The notes: generated by a model from the letters alone, not told the origin. Positions 16,588 to 26,786 are shown, counted from the stretch's first letter. The stretch is DNA of 64,000 bases from M3007 sp033764075 (GCA_033764075.1 JANRJH010000031.1:28125-92124), one strand, 5' to 3'. Program-made: numbers and translations.

Positions 16588-17940
16588 TCACACCGCCTGG
16601 CTAAACAACCGCCCCTCCGGCTGCCGGGCCCAATAGCGCGCGTCGAACGCCAGGCAGATGTTCCGCAGGAACGTACGGCCGGCCGGCGTCACCCGCAGCC
16701 GGAAGGGCTCGAGCTCGATGAGCCCGTCGCGCAGCAGGGGCTCCAGGCGGGGCAGGGCCTCCTGCAGGCCGTGGCATTGCTCCTCGGGCCAGGGCCAGGC
16801 GGTCTCGAAGCGGGTCATGATGCGCAGGATGTGTTTGCGCAGGCACAGGTCTTCGGCGGAGAGCCGGTGCCCGCGCAACAGCGGCAGCCGGTTTTCCGCC
16901 ACCGCGTTCTGGTAGTCGGCCACGGTTTTTTCGTTTTGCGCGAAGGCCGTCCAGGTGTCGCCGATGGCCGAGGCGCCCAGCCCCAGCAGCAGGCGCGTGC
17001 GGGAGGGCGTGTAACCCATGAAGTTGCGGTGCAACGTGCCGTTGTCCATAGCCTTGCTCAGCGCATCGTGGGGCAGGGCGAAGTGGTCCATGCCGATCTC
17101 CCGGTAGCCGAGCTGCGCAAACAGGTCGCGGCCGGTTTCATACAGGAGGCGCTTGGCGGCGCCGGCGGGCAGGTCGGACTCCTCGTAGGCGCGCTGACTC
17201 TTTTTAAGCCAGGGCACGTGGGCGTAGCTGTAAAAGGCGATGCGGTCGGGCATGAGCCGCGCCGTGTGGGCGCCGATGCGCGTTATGTGTTCGGGCGTCT
17301 GCCGGGGCAGCCCGTAGATGTAGTCGAAATTGACGGATGTGTACCCGATGCGGCGTGCCGTTTCGGTGGCTTGTTCGATGGAGGCGACGGTCTGGCGGCG
17401 GTTGACCAGCTGCATGAGCGACTCGTCGAAGTCCTGCACACCGATGCTCACGCGCCGGAACCCCAGGTCGTACAGGGTCTGGAGGTGCTCCGCCGTGGTG
17501 CTCCAGGGATGGGCCTCAAAGCTGAAATCGGCGTCCGGCGGCGTCACTGCATCTTTCAAAATGCCCTCCAGGAGAAGCCTCAGGTGTTCCGGACTGAAAA
17601 ACGTGGGGGTGCCGCCACCCAGGTGCAACTCCCTGATGACGGGCGGGGCGCCCAGGATCGCCCGGTACATGCGCCATTCTCTCAGGACGGCTTGCAGGTA
17701 GGGGTGCTCGAGGCGGTGGTTTTTCGTGATGTGCTTGTTGCACCCGCAGTAGGTGCACAGGCTTTCGCAAAAAGGCAGGTGAATGTACAGGCTGATGCCC
17801 TTGTCCTTGCGGAACGCGTCCGACACCTCCACCGCCCAGGCGGGTGCGTCAAACGCCGCCTCATCCCAGTACGGGACGGTGGGGTAACTCGTATAGCGCG
17901 GCGTGGCGACGTCGTATCGGGCAAGCAGGGTGCGGTCCAT
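16588..17940 (-). CDS. hemN: Oxygen-independent coproporphyrinogen III oxidase
   Basis: This radical-SAM enzyme converts coproporphyrinogen III to protoporphyrinogen IX in anaerobic haem synthesis. The 450-residue protein has the [4Fe-4S] motif C58-x3-C62-x2-C65 in HLPFCESLCTYCGCN, followed by LHLGGGTPTF and the HemN C-terminal domain. The full-length N-terminal part (RYDVATPRYTSYPT) marks genuine HemN rather than the HemW paralogue. The ATG at 17940 matches the family start (MDRTLLARYD); a longer frame to 18024 is unlikely. It is 114 bases downstream of a TonB-dependent receptor gene read in the same direction. Confidence 0.95.
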   Translation of the reverse strand: MDRTLLARYDVATPRYTSYPTVPYWDEAAFDAPAWAVEVSDAFRKDKGISLYIHLPFCESLCTYCGCNKHITKNHRLEHPYLQAVLREWRMYRAILGAPPVIRELHLGGGTPTFFSPEHLRLLLEGILKDAVTPPDADFSFEAHPWSTTAEHLQTLYDLGFRRVSIGVQDFDESLMQLVNRRQTVASIEQATETARRIGYTSVNFDYIYGLPRQTPEHITRIGAHTARLMPDRIAFYSYAHVPWLKKSQRAYEESDLPAGAAKRLLYETGRDLFAQLGYREIGMDHFALPHDALSKAMDNGTLHRNFMGYTPSRTRLLLGLGASAIGDTWTAFAQNEKTVADYQNAVAENRLPLLRGHRLSAEDLCLRKHILRIMTRFETAWPWPEEQCHGLQEALPRLEPLLRDGLIELEPFRLRVTPAGRTFLRNICLAFDARYWARQPEGRLFSQAV

Positions 17941-18054
17941 AATCTCCGGAAAGAGGGTGAAGAAAAACAAATCGGCCCGTAAAGGTCGGCCCGCAAGGCC
18001 CGCCGACACAATGCGGCAGGGCATTGGCGCCGGTGATGCCCGTCAGGGATATGC

Positions 18055-20424
18055 TCACTGCTTCGCGCCCCGGTCGCTCATGTTGTAGTTGGCGCCCAGG
18101 CGCACGAACCGCCGCTGCTGCGGGTTGAAGAGCAGATCGTCGGGCGTACCGGTGGCGTCGAGTCCGGCGTACTCCTTGTTGAACAGGTTTTGCACCTGAA
18201 AATAAATGTTGAATTGCGGGCTGAGGAACAGGCGTCCCATCAGGTCCCAGGTGCGGTACACCGGGTAGTCGCGCAGCCGTTGCTGTCCGTAAAAGTCCTG
18301 ATAAACCACCGATTTGCTGAGGATACCGCGGTTGCGCACGGTAGCGAAGGTGAACTGGAACTTGCCCCGTCGCCACGAGGCCCGCACCTGCGACGTCCAG
18401 CCCGGCATGTTGCGCACCTGATCGGTGGAGGGGAGGCCGTACCCGAACCACTCCTGGCCCCGGGTGTACTGGAACAGCACTTCACCTTTGAACGCCAGAA
18501 CATGTTCATTGACACCCACGTTGAGGTCGCGCAGCACAAACCACTGCTGTACACCCCAGTTTTCCAGCGCCAGCCCGGGCGCCTGTTGGTAGCCGTACAG
18601 CCAGGTGAGGTCCAGCTCAGGGTCGTTGACCAGGTAGCCGTTGCGCGTCAGGTGGTAGGCTCGCTGGTAGTATCCCAGGGTGGTCGACTCCAGCCACATC
18701 CTGCGCAGCCGAAGGCCCAGCTCGCCGGCGTCCACGCGTTCGGTCTGCCCGCCGGGGTTGGAAGACCACAGGTCGACTTTCGGATCACCCTCCACGATGC
18801 GGAAGCGGTTGATGGTTTCGTACAAGGCCGGTCGTCTGAAACCGGATGCAGCGTTGGCGTACACGCTCCAGGCGCTGTCGATCCGAACCTGTACGCCCAA
18901 CCGGGGGGCGAACTGGGGGCCATAGTCGGGCGACAGGTTCAGGCCTGTGCCGCCGATGATCGTGAGGCGGTTGAAACGCCAGTGCAGGTGGGCAAACAGG
19001 TTGGCGTCGATCGCTCCGGTAATTTGGGGCACGAAAGGCTCCGTTTCCGGAGGGGGCGGATCTCCGAGAATCGACAGGTTTACCGGCCGCCGCTGGTAAT
19101 TCAGGAGCGGGTAGGAGAACGCCGTGTTGACCTGCCCGCCAAAATCCAGAAAGCCCCGCTGGGCAATGCTGGTGTGGAAGGTTACGTCGGCACGGGCGTC
19201 GAAGCCGTTGGCCACTAGGTGGCGCTGACCGGAGGCCAGGTTATCGAAAATGGACTGCCGGAGTTGCGGCCACTGATTCGGCGGCGTTTTTTGCGATTGC
19301 ACGTAATAGGCGGCCGAGCTCAGGCGGTCGAACACCAGGGTGTTGGTAGATGCCTCGTCAATCCGGTAGCGCACAGCGGAGAAGGTCCAGTAGGCCTTGC
19401 GCTTTTTTTTAATGCGTTCAAAGCCCAGGGAAAAGGACTCGATGCGTTCGCCGATGCGGTTCGAAGGGTTTGAGTACCCGATGGCGACCGGATTGAGCCC
19501 CAGGGCCGTGTGATCGAACCGGGCCATGAGGTTGTAGTTAAAGGTAAGCCCGTGCCATTTGAAGGCAAAGCCGAACAAGCGGCTTTCATGGCCCACCGGC
19601 GCGGGTGTGCCGTCCTCCGGAAAAACCGGGCTGTAGTTTGGGTTGCTCCGGTACAGGCCGGTGTCCAGCCCGTACTGGAGGTAATAGTTAGGATTGTACA
19701 GGTCTTTGTCGTAAAAAATGTCTGTTCTCTCCCGCACCGTGCTGCTGCCGAACATGCTGTATCGAAACACATTCTTGTCGCGTCCGAGCTTGCCGCCGAA
19801 GCTCAAATCCAGCCCGTTGGTGCCGAAATTGCCGAAATACAGCTCCGCCTTGGTAAAAATCGGCCTTTCGGTTTCCTTCAGCACGATGTTAATCACCCCT
19901 GCACAAGCGTCGTTTCCCCACACCGCCGATGCCGGCCCGAAGTAAAACTCGATGCGTTTGGCCTGGCGCACCGGGAGTTGTGCGCCAATGGGCATACCCG
20001 GCGCCCCGGAGGGCTTCACCGGCACGTCGTTGACCAGGATGCGCATGTGCTGGTTGCCGGGAAGCCCCCGGACCATGAAGGTTTCGCCCTCTAGGGCGTT
20101 GCCGGGCTGCGAAACGCGAATACCGGGAACAGACTTCAGCACGTCACCCAGGGTTACAAATCCGTTGGCCAGAATATCCTCCTCCGTAACCACCCAAACG
20201 GTGAAGGGTATGTCATCCGGATTTTCATTGTTGCGGGTCACGCTGCGCACGGTGGCAAAGGACGCATTGGAATACAAGGTGTCGATGTCCGACGTTTCCA
20301 TGCGTTTCATGGTGATCAGCGGAGTAGTGTCGCGCTGTGCCTGCAGCAATGCCGGACAAACGGCGGCGAAACAGAGCAGGAATACGGATACCCGCAAAAT
20401 GAAAACCCGGTTATTCATAGGCAT
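18055..20424 (-). CDS. TonB-dependent outer-membrane receptor
   Basis: A 789-residue outer-membrane receptor for active uptake of a ligand powered by TonB. After a signal peptide (1-29) comes a plug domain (about 70-190: ILANGFVTLGDVLKSVPG, FMVRGLPGNQHMRILVNDVP, VWGNDACAGVINIVLK) and a beta-barrel ending in FNPQQRRFVRLGANY near the C-terminus. There is no carboxypeptidase-like N-terminal domain and no SusD partner, so it is not a typical SusC polysaccharide transporter. Being next to hemN it could carry haem or a metal chelate, but this is inference. Its ATG directly follows the stop of the upstream AI-2E gene with no gap; an alternative ATG is at 20418. Confidence 0.9.
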   Translation of the reverse strand: MPMNNRVFILRVSVFLLCFAAVCPALLQAQRDTTPLITMKRMETSDIDTLYSNASFATVRSVTRNNENPDDIPFTVWVVTEEDILANGFVTLGDVLKSVPGIRVSQPGNALEGETFMVRGLPGNQHMRILVNDVPVKPSGAPGMPIGAQLPVRQAKRIEFYFGPASAVWGNDACAGVINIVLKETERPIFTKAELYFGNFGTNGLDLSFGGKLGRDKNVFRYSMFGSSTVRERTDIFYDKDLYNPNYYLQYGLDTGLYRSNPNYSPVFPEDGTPAPVGHESRLFGFAFKWHGLTFNYNLMARFDHTALGLNPVAIGYSNPSNRIGERIESFSLGFERIKKKRKAYWTFSAVRYRIDEASTNTLVFDRLSSAAYYVQSQKTPPNQWPQLRQSIFDNLASGQRHLVANGFDARADVTFHTSIAQRGFLDFGGQVNTAFSYPLLNYQRRPVNLSILGDPPPPETEPFVPQITGAIDANLFAHLHWRFNRLTIIGGTGLNLSPDYGPQFAPRLGVQVRIDSAWSVYANAASGFRRPALYETINRFRIVEGDPKVDLWSSNPGGQTERVDAGELGLRLRRMWLESTTLGYYQRAYHLTRNGYLVNDPELDLTWLYGYQQAPGLALENWGVQQWFVLRDLNVGVNEHVLAFKGEVLFQYTRGQEWFGYGLPSTDQVRNMPGWTSQVRASWRRGKFQFTFATVRNRGILSKSVVYQDFYGQQRLRDYPVYRTWDLMGRLFLSPQFNIYFQVQNLFNKEYAGLDATGTPDDLLFNPQQRRFVRLGANYNMSDRGAKQ

Positions 20425-21546
20425 TCAATCAACTTCTTTCTCTGCCGAGAGGTGATCGGTCCATCGCTGAACCAGCTTGAACTCACTCAAAAAGGTTCGG
20501 GCCAGCACCCGGAGAATGGTGTACACCGGAATGGCGAGTATCATACCGACCACGCCGCCCACCTGAGCTGCCGCCAACGTGACCAAAAAGATTTCAAGGG
20601 GATGCGCCTGGACGCTTCTGGAAAAAATGTACGGACCCAGTAAATTATTGTCGATAAACTGCGCAATGGCATAACTGGCCACAATCTTCGCCAGCAAAAT
20701 AGCCAGGTCGTACAGGGGCAAGTCCAGGTGGGAAGCGATCGTGATGAAACAACTGAACAGGTTCCCCACAAACGGGCCCACGTACGGAACGATGTTGAAC
20801 AGGCCGCCGATCGCCCCCAGTAATAGCGTGTTCTCCCGGACACCCAACACCCAAAGCAGGGCCGAGACGACCAGGCTGAACGACGACAGTTGAACGATCA
20901 GGCCGCCGAAATAATTGGTCAGCGCCGTGCTCGAGTCCCGCACCGCCTGTTGCACCTTGTCCTCGTACTCGTTGGGCACAAAGGCGTGCAATATGTCTGT
21001 GAACAACGTACTGTCCTGCAGGAAAAAAAAGAGGATGAACGTCACGGCGGCCATGGCGATGATCATATCCCCCGCCGTCGATATAAACATTCCCAACAGA
21101 CTGCCGATTTGCTCGGGACCGAACCACCGCACGAGGGTTTGCTGCGCACGCTGGGCCAGCGTTTCGTCCGACTTCAACAAACCGTATCGGTGCAGGTTGA
21201 TGTCCAGCATTTCAAAAGGTTCCTCCAGCTTTTGCCCTATGGCGGCATAGTCGATGTTGGCCAGGTTATTCGCCTGACGGGCAATGGTGGGTACAAAAAG
21301 GAGGAGCCCCCCCAGGAAAACAAGGTAAAAAAACGCGATGGTCAGGATCGCAGCGCCGGTCTGACCGATGTGAAAACGCCGGAACCGCACCCGCCGCCGC
21401 AGAAAAACCGCCACCGGACGGCCCAGGAGGGAAAGCACCCAGGCCATCAGCAGGTACGACACTATCGTGCTGAAATAGTAGCAGAGGGCCCCCAGCAAGG
21501 CCAGCCCAAGGACCAAAAATACGTTCTGCTGAAAGAAGGATCTCAT
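20425..21546 (-). CDS. AI-2E family transporter (PerM-like)
   Basis: A 373-residue polytopic inner-membrane protein of the AI-2E/PerM family. It has paired N-terminal hydrophobic segments (about 9-40), a helix near 60-85, a soluble domain, and a C-terminal membrane bundle with LGVRENTLLLGAIGGLFNIV then PYVGPF and the family block GPYIFSRSVQAHPL ... GVVGMILAIPVYTILRVLAR. Members export small molecules or ions; the substrate is not predictable. It starts 3 bases after the nadK stop codon and ends directly at the TonB-receptor start, so nadK, this gene and the receptor probably form one operon. Confidence 0.92.
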   Translation of the reverse strand: MRSFFQQNVFLVLGLALLGALCYYFSTIVSYLLMAWVLSLLGRPVAVFLRRRVRFRRFHIGQTGAAILTIAFFYLVFLGGLLLFVPTIARQANNLANIDYAAIGQKLEEPFEMLDINLHRYGLLKSDETLAQRAQQTLVRWFGPEQIGSLLGMFISTAGDMIIAMAAVTFILFFFLQDSTLFTDILHAFVPNEYEDKVQQAVRDSSTALTNYFGGLIVQLSSFSLVVSALLWVLGVRENTLLLGAIGGLFNIVPYVGPFVGNLFSCFITIASHLDLPLYDLAILLAKIVASYAIAQFIDNNLLGPYIFSRSVQAHPLEIFLVTLAAAQVGGVVGMILAIPVYTILRVLARTFLSEFKLVQRWTDHLSAEKEVD

Positions 21547-21549
21547 GCG

Positions 21550-22434
21550 TCAGTAATTTCGGATGTCGGCCCCCCAGGCCAGTTTTTCCCGGATGGTGTT
21601 CAAAAACGTGATGTTTTCCATAACGACCAGTTTGACGGTAAAGTCGTTTTTCCGCACCGCCAGTTGTTGTTGGGCGGTGATCAACTCGAAGCGCGAATCG
21701 AGGGTGCAAATAAAGTTGTCGCCGCGCCCTTCGATCTCGAAGGAGATCACCGATTCGTCGGACAACACGATGGGTCGCACATTCAGGTTGTGCGGAGCGA
21801 CCGGTGTCAGCACAAAATTGGCCGAGTCCGGCAGGATCACCGGTCCCCCGCAACTGAGCGAATAGCCGGTGCTTCCGGTCGGGGTAGCCAGGATGATGCC
21901 GTCGGCCCAATAGGAGTTCAGGTAGTCGCCGTTCAAAAAGGTATGCACGGTGATCATAGACGAGGTGTCGCGCTTGAGCAAGGTACAGTCGTTCAGCGCC
22001 ACCGGCATGTCGCCGAACAACGACGGATGGCTTTCCAGGTAAAGGGTGGTGCGCTCTTCAATCCGGTACTGCCCGCGACGCAGCTTCTGAATGGCGTCTC
22101 GGATAAAAATTTTTTCCACACTGGCCAGAAAACCCATACGCCCCAAGTTGATGCCCAACAGGGGAACGCCGGCGTTGCGCACCAGCAATAACGCCTGCAA
22201 CATGGTGCCGTCGCCGCCCAACACCACGACAAAATCGATCCGCCGGTTCCGGAATGCCTGGTGATCATCAAACGGTTGTACCGGTTCGTTGAACGTAACG
22301 AGGTCCTGGATCAATTCCAGATAAGGCGTATACACCGAGACCTGCAAGCCTTCCGCTTGCATCGCATCAAAAAGCCCCTGTACGTACGGGAGATCTTTTT
22401 CCTTAAAAAGTTTGCCAAAAACGACGACCTGCAT
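21550..22434 (-). CDS. nadK: NAD kinase
   Basis: This enzyme phosphorylates NAD+ to NADP+. The 294-residue protein has the diagnostic GGDGTML motif at residues 73-79 (VVLGGDGTMLQA), the NE/D block corresponding to LNDCTLLKRDTSSM, and the TPTGSTGYSLSCGGPVI loop. The ATG at 22434 gives the family start MQVVVFGKLF; an upstream frame to 22554 would run into the divergent PBP gene and is rejected. It is first in a probable operon with the AI-2E transporter and TonB receptor, and is divergent from the penicillin-binding protein gene across 79 bases. Confidence 0.95.
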   Translation of the reverse strand: MQVVVFGKLFKEKDLPYVQGLFDAMQAEGLQVSVYTPYLELIQDLVTFNEPVQPFDDHQAFRNRRIDFVVVLGGDGTMLQALLLVRNAGVPLLGINLGRMGFLASVEKIFIRDAIQKLRRGQYRIEERTTLYLESHPSLFGDMPVALNDCTLLKRDTSSMITVHTFLNGDYLNSYWADGIILATPTGSTGYSLSCGGPVILPDSANFVLTPVAPHNLNVRPIVLSDESVISFEIEGRGDNFICTLDSRFELITAQQQLAVRKNDFTVKLVVMENITFLNTIREKLAWGADIRNY

Positions 22435-22513
22435 ATGGAGATCGGGGTTAAAATTTGCAGCAAGGTAAGTACCTTCGTGCGTTATTCGGTATCCTTGAAC
22501 CGATCTATTCTGT

Positions 22514-25192
22514 ATGGAAAATCCTTTCAGGTCCATTTTTAACCATCCGTTCATTCAACAGGCAGCGCGGTGGTGGAAGGAGTGGACTGCCCCCCTCCGG
22601 GCAATACTGGCCGACGCATGGGCGTTTGCCGATCCTGTACTCCAACCGGTTTACCAGGCGTGGGCATGGCTCACCGCCCCACTCCGGCGCGCCTGGAGCA
22701 CATTCGCCGCGCGCTACCCCAACCCGGCCTGGGCGTTGGGGTGGCTGGGCGCTTTCCTCAAATGGGGCTTCCTCGTCCTGATGTTTCTCGTATTCCTCGT
22801 CTGGATCGGCGCCTTTGGCCACATCCCGGGCCGCACCGAGCTGAAAAACATCGAGACCGCCAACGCCACGGAAGTGTACACGGCAGACAGCGTGCTCATC
22901 GGCAAATTTTACATCGAAAACCGCACGGCCATCGGCCTGGACAAGGTGTCGCCCCACGTCATCAACGCGCTGATCGCTACCGAAGACCGGCGCTTTTTCG
23001 AACACAGCGGCATCGACCTGTATTCCTGGGGGCGCGTGCTCTACGGCATGGCCACCGGAAAGGAGTCCATGGGCGGCGGCTCTACCCTCAGCCAACAACT
23101 CGCCAAAAACCTTTACCCGCGCCAAAAACACCGCGTTCTGGGCCTGTACATCTCCCCGGTCAGCCTGCTGATCAACAAAATCAGGGAGTACCTGATCTCC
23201 GTCCGGCTCGAAAGCATCTATTCCAAAGAGGAACTCCTGGGGCTGTACCTGAACACCGTGCCGTTCGGCGGCGACCTGTTCGGCATCAGCGTGGCTGCTA
23301 AACAATACTTCAATAAAAAGGCCAAAGACCTCAGCCCCGATCAGGCAGCCACCCTCATCGGCATGCTCAAAGCAACCACCTACTACAACCCCAACCGAAA
23401 CCCGGAAAACGCCCAAAAAAGACGCAACGTCGTGCTCCGCCAAATGGTCAAAAACGGTCACCTCACCGAAAAAGAATTCAACGACCTGAGCGTAAAACCC
23501 GTAGGCGCCAAACGGTACTCCAGTGACGGCAACAACGAAGGGATGGGCACTTACTTCCGGGAGCACCTCCGCACCGACATCATGCCCCAGCTCCTCAAAA
23601 AAATCGGGCAGGAGGACGGCAACACCTACAACCTCTACACCGACGGGCTTAAAATATACACCACCCTGAACTCCAAAATGCAACAATACGCAGAGGAGGC
23701 CGTGGAAGAACATATGTCGAAATTGCAAAAACAATTCGACGACCACTGGAAAAACGCCGGAAAAGAACGCCCCTGGGGCGATGATAAATGGATCGAGGAA
23801 ACCGTGCGCCGCAGCGACCGCTGGACGACCCTCAAGGAAAGCGGCTGGTCCGACGATTCCATCCGCGCCAACTTCGAAAAACCGGTTTCCATGACCATCT
23901 TCTCCTGGAAAAACGGGGGCGCAGAGGTCGACACCCTGCTCAAGCCAATCGACAGCGTGCGCTATTATTTCTGCCTCCTCAACTGCGGCTTTCTTGCCCT
24001 CGAACACCAGACCGGGTTCGTGCGCGCCTGGGTGGGCGGCACCAATTTCAGACATTTCAAATACGACCACATCAAAAGCAGCCGACAGGCCGGGTCCACG
24101 TTCAAACCCATCGTATACGCCGCCGCCTTGCTCGACAGCGTGAAACCTTGCGACTATATACCCAATCAACTGGTGATGATAAAAGATTGGGAACCACACA
24201 ACTACAACGATAACTACGGTGGCTGGTACTCGGTGGCCGGCGGGCTCCAGAAGTCCGTCAACGTCATCGCCGCCCAGCTGATCGAAAGAGTGGGCATCCA
24301 GAAAACCATCGATCTGGCGCAAAGCATGGGCGTAACCGCCAAATTACCCCGGGAATTCGGCATCAGCCTGGGCGCCTGCGAGGTGTCCCTCTACGATATG
24401 ATTAAAGTGTACGGCACCATTGCCAACAACGGAAAAAGACCGGAACCGGTGATGGTGCTCAAAGTCACCACCCGCGAAGGCAACGTGCTGTACGACTACA
24501 AAAGAGAGCTCGCCAAAAACGCCAAACTTGGCCCACACGTCGCCGCCATGAACCCCGACCAGGCGGCCGTCATGCGCAAGATGATGCAAAACGTGATTGA
24601 CAGGGGAACCGGCGAAAGGCTTCGCGGCCAGTTCGGCATCACCGGTGATTTTGCCGGAAAAACCGGCACCACCCAAAACCAGGCCGACGGTTGGTTTCTC
24701 TGTTTTAACCCGACACTCGTCACCGGCTCCTGGGTAGGCGGCGAAACCCGCGCCGTCCGCTTCCGCTCCATGAACCTCGGTCAGGGCGCCGCCATGGCGC
24801 TGCCCATTGTCGGCCATTTCTGGCGGAAAATGCTCCTGGACAAAAAGCTGAGCGCGCTCGTCAACCAAAAATTTGAACCGCTTAAACCGGAAATAGAAGA
24901 ATTGTTCGGGTGCCCAAGCTGGATCGGCATACACCCCGATACGTTGTACCTTTTTCAACAAGATTCGGTGCTGTTTGACTCGCTCCGTGCACGGAACTTC
25001 AGGGCCTTCGACGGCTACCAGAGTCTGCTGCCGGGCGCCGAGGGTGAACCCGCGAGCGGAGAAGGCGACCCCATCCCGACGACCCCGGATCCGGCTGCAC
25101 CCAAACCCGCAGGACTGGAGCCCAGGCGCGACGAGCCCTTAGAGAAAATGCTGCCGCATAAACCCGGAGAAGGCAAGGGGAACAACAACTAG
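22514..25192 (+). CDS. Class A penicillin-binding protein (PBP1A-like bifunctional transglycosylase/transpeptidase)
   Basis: This enzyme polymerises glycan strands and cross-links peptides in the periplasm. The 892-residue protein has an unusually long cytoplasmic N-terminus, then a membrane helix at about 82-102. The GT51 domain carries ATEDRRFFEHSGID (catalytic Glu157) and GGGSTLSQQLAKNL. The transpeptidase domain carries SxxK within RQAGSTFKPIVYA, SxN in KSVNVIA and KTGTT. The C-terminal ~60 residues are Pro/Glu-rich and disordered. The ATG at 22514 gives MENPFRSIFNHPF; no other start fits. It is divergent from nadK and convergent with the CBS-domain protein gene. Confidence 0.95.
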   Translation: MENPFRSIFNHPFIQQAARWWKEWTAPLRAILADAWAFADPVLQPVYQAWAWLTAPLRRAWSTFAARYPNPAWALGWLGAFLKWGFLVLMFLVFLVWIGAFGHIPGRTELKNIETANATEVYTADSVLIGKFYIENRTAIGLDKVSPHVINALIATEDRRFFEHSGIDLYSWGRVLYGMATGKESMGGGSTLSQQLAKNLYPRQKHRVLGLYISPVSLLINKIREYLISVRLESIYSKEELLGLYLNTVPFGGDLFGISVAAKQYFNKKAKDLSPDQAATLIGMLKATTYYNPNRNPENAQKRRNVVLRQMVKNGHLTEKEFNDLSVKPVGAKRYSSDGNNEGMGTYFREHLRTDIMPQLLKKIGQEDGNTYNLYTDGLKIYTTLNSKMQQYAEEAVEEHMSKLQKQFDDHWKNAGKERPWGDDKWIEETVRRSDRWTTLKESGWSDDSIRANFEKPVSMTIFSWKNGGAEVDTLLKPIDSVRYYFCLLNCGFLALEHQTGFVRAWVGGTNFRHFKYDHIKSSRQAGSTFKPIVYAAALLDSVKPCDYIPNQLVMIKDWEPHNYNDNYGGWYSVAGGLQKSVNVIAAQLIERVGIQKTIDLAQSMGVTAKLPREFGISLGACEVSLYDMIKVYGTIANNGKRPEPVMVLKVTTREGNVLYDYKRELAKNAKLGPHVAAMNPDQAAVMRKMMQNVIDRGTGERLRGQFGITGDFAGKTGTTQNQADGWFLCFNPTLVTGSWVGGETRAVRFRSMNLGQGAAMALPIVGHFWRKMLLDKKLSALVNQKFEPLKPEIEELFGCPSWIGIHPDTLYLFQQDSVLFDSLRARNFRAFDGYQSLLPGAEGEPASGEGDPIPTTPDPAAPKPAGLEPRRDEPLEKMLPHKPGEGKGNNN

Positions 25193-25213
25193 CGGGCGTC
25201 CGAAAATCAAACC

Positions 25214-26203
25214 TTAACAAATGATGCGCACCGTTTCTATTTTTCGGTCGCTCACCAGTTCCAGCACAAAGGTCTTGCCGTCCAGCATCAAACGCGCACC
25301 CTGCTGCGGAATAATCCCCGCTCCGGCCAACACATAGCCGGACAACGTGTGGTAGTCCCCTTCCGGTAACTGCAACTCCGGATAATGATCGTTCAGGTAA
25401 TCGATCCGCAAACGCCCGGAGAACAGGTACTCGTGCTCCGACACGACCACCTCAATGAACTCCTCCTGGTCGTGCTCGTCGTCGATTTCCCCAAACAACT
25501 GCTCCAACGCATCCTCCAGCGTAACAATGCCGGCAATACTGCCATACTCATCCACCACGCACGCCATGCTGCGCCTCGACTGTATGAACTTCTGCATCAT
25601 CTCGTCCACCGGCAGGGTTTCCGGCACAAATACAATGGGCATAATCATGCTACCGATGGTCGCCGGCTCGCTGAACAACTGCTGGATGTGCACGTACCCC
25701 AGCACCTGGTCGACATCGCCTTCGGTCACTAAAATGCGCGACAAACTGCTCTCTATAAACACCTTGCGTAGGTTTTCGATGCTCTCCGAAACATCTATGT
25801 GCACAATTTCAGGGCGGGGCGACATGCAGTCTTTTACCCGCACCTGCTTCAGCTGCAACGCGTTCTCCAACAACTCAACCGACACCTCCTCCTCCTGGGG
25901 ACCCATGGCATTCTGCTGAACGAAATACTCCAGCAAAGCGGCATCTCCCTCGCCTTTCACACTCCCGTACAGGTGAAAGAAAAAGATGCGCAGCAAGACC
26001 AGCGCCACCAGTGCCATAACCGTGCCCAACAGCAGCGGGGCAACCCAGCCACGGCCAAATACAAAATACAAGGAGGGCAGGGTCAGCACCGACAACACCG
26101 AGGCGCAAACCGTCAGCAGCAAAATGGCCGGAAAGGAATGACCGCCAATGTGTAAAAATGAGGTCCAGCCCCGAAAACGGGTATTCGCAGTGTCCATGGT
26201 CAA
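25214..26203 (-). CDS. CNNM/CorC-type CBS-domain membrane protein
   Basis: A 329-residue protein with about three N-terminal membrane segments (residues 20-95). Two CBS domains follow at about 140-260 (VKDCMSPRPEIVHIDVSESI ... VDEYGSIAGIVTLEDALEQL). The C-terminus is a CorC/HlyC domain at about 270-329 (FSGRLRIDYLNDHY ... GYVLAGAGIIPQQG). It is related to Mg2+/Co2+ efflux proteins and to the gliding protein GldE, but the N-terminal DUF21-like part is shorter than usual, so I leave the symbol empty. Its start codon overlaps the lptC stop by 4 bases, indicating translational coupling. In many Bacteroidota these two genes are neighbours. Confidence 0.85.
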   Translation of the reverse strand: MTMDTANTRFRGWTSFLHIGGHSFPAILLLTVCASVLSVLTLPSLYFVFGRGWVAPLLLGTVMALVALVLLRIFFFHLYGSVKGEGDAALLEYFVQQNAMGPQEEEVSVELLENALQLKQVRVKDCMSPRPEIVHIDVSESIENLRKVFIESSLSRILVTEGDVDQVLGYVHIQQLFSEPATIGSMIMPIVFVPETLPVDEMMQKFIQSRRSMACVVDEYGSIAGIVTLEDALEQLFGEIDDEHDQEEFIEVVVSEHEYLFSGRLRIDYLNDHYPELQLPEGDYHTLSGYVLAGAGIIPQQGARLMLDGKTFVLELVSDRKIETVRIIC

Positions 26204-26769
26204 TCCAGTTCTTCGTTTATCCCGCCGGCTTTGATGCTCCCCTTGGGTACCAGGATGCGCCAGTAGGAAAAATCCTGCTCCGCTTCCAGCCCAAAGCCGT
26301 AGATCACCTCCTCGGGCTTGGAAATTTTGACAAATTTGTCGGTGTGTATCTTTCGGGTTCTTTCATCCCAGGTCATTTCTTCTGTTTCCAACACCTCTTT
26401 TTTTTCCGTCACCAGCACCACACTGTCCCGAACAACCACCAACCCCTTTTCCGCATACCGGAAGGCCGTGCGGGCGGTAAGTGTGCTGCTGATTTGCCCA
26501 ACCGGCCCCATGAAATCCATCCGGATGCCCTCCGGGAACTCCTGCCGGGGGGTCTCCCGGTCCACAATGTTGAGCAGCACCGGCGCCTGGATACGCACCC
26601 TTACCCGCGCACTGTCGGAATACAAAATGTCGACCGTGCGGGCCACTTCCACCGCCGCATCGTCGCGGGTGAATACCTGCGGGCGGTCTTCAGTATCGGT
26701 TGATAAACAAGAAAGTATGCCCGAAATGCACAGAAAAAGGAAAATATAACTTCGAGGTCGGTCGTCCAT
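26200..26769 (-). CDS. lptC: LPS export periplasmic protein LptC
   Basis: A 189-residue protein of the lipopolysaccharide transport bridge, which passes LPS from the inner-membrane LptBFG complex to LptA. The N-terminal hydrophobic segment ends in GILSC (Cys at residue 21), a lipobox, so it may be lipid-anchored as in other Bacteroidota. The LptC fold shows in ILYSDSARVRVRIQAPVLLN and FRYAEKGLVVVRDSVVLVTEKKEVLETEEMTW. It follows a small membrane-protein gene by 17 bases and overlaps the CNNM gene by 4, giving a three-gene unit. Confidence 0.87.
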   Translation of the reverse strand: MDDRPRSYIFLFLCISGILSCLSTDTEDRPQVFTRDDAAVEVARTVDILYSDSARVRVRIQAPVLLNIVDRETPRQEFPEGIRMDFMGPVGQISSTLTARTAFRYAEKGLVVVRDSVVLVTEKKEVLETEEMTWDERTRKIHTDKFVKISKPEEVIYGFGLEAEQDFSYWRILVPKGSIKAGGINEELD

Positions 26770-26786
26770 AGCGCAGTGGAAAAGAT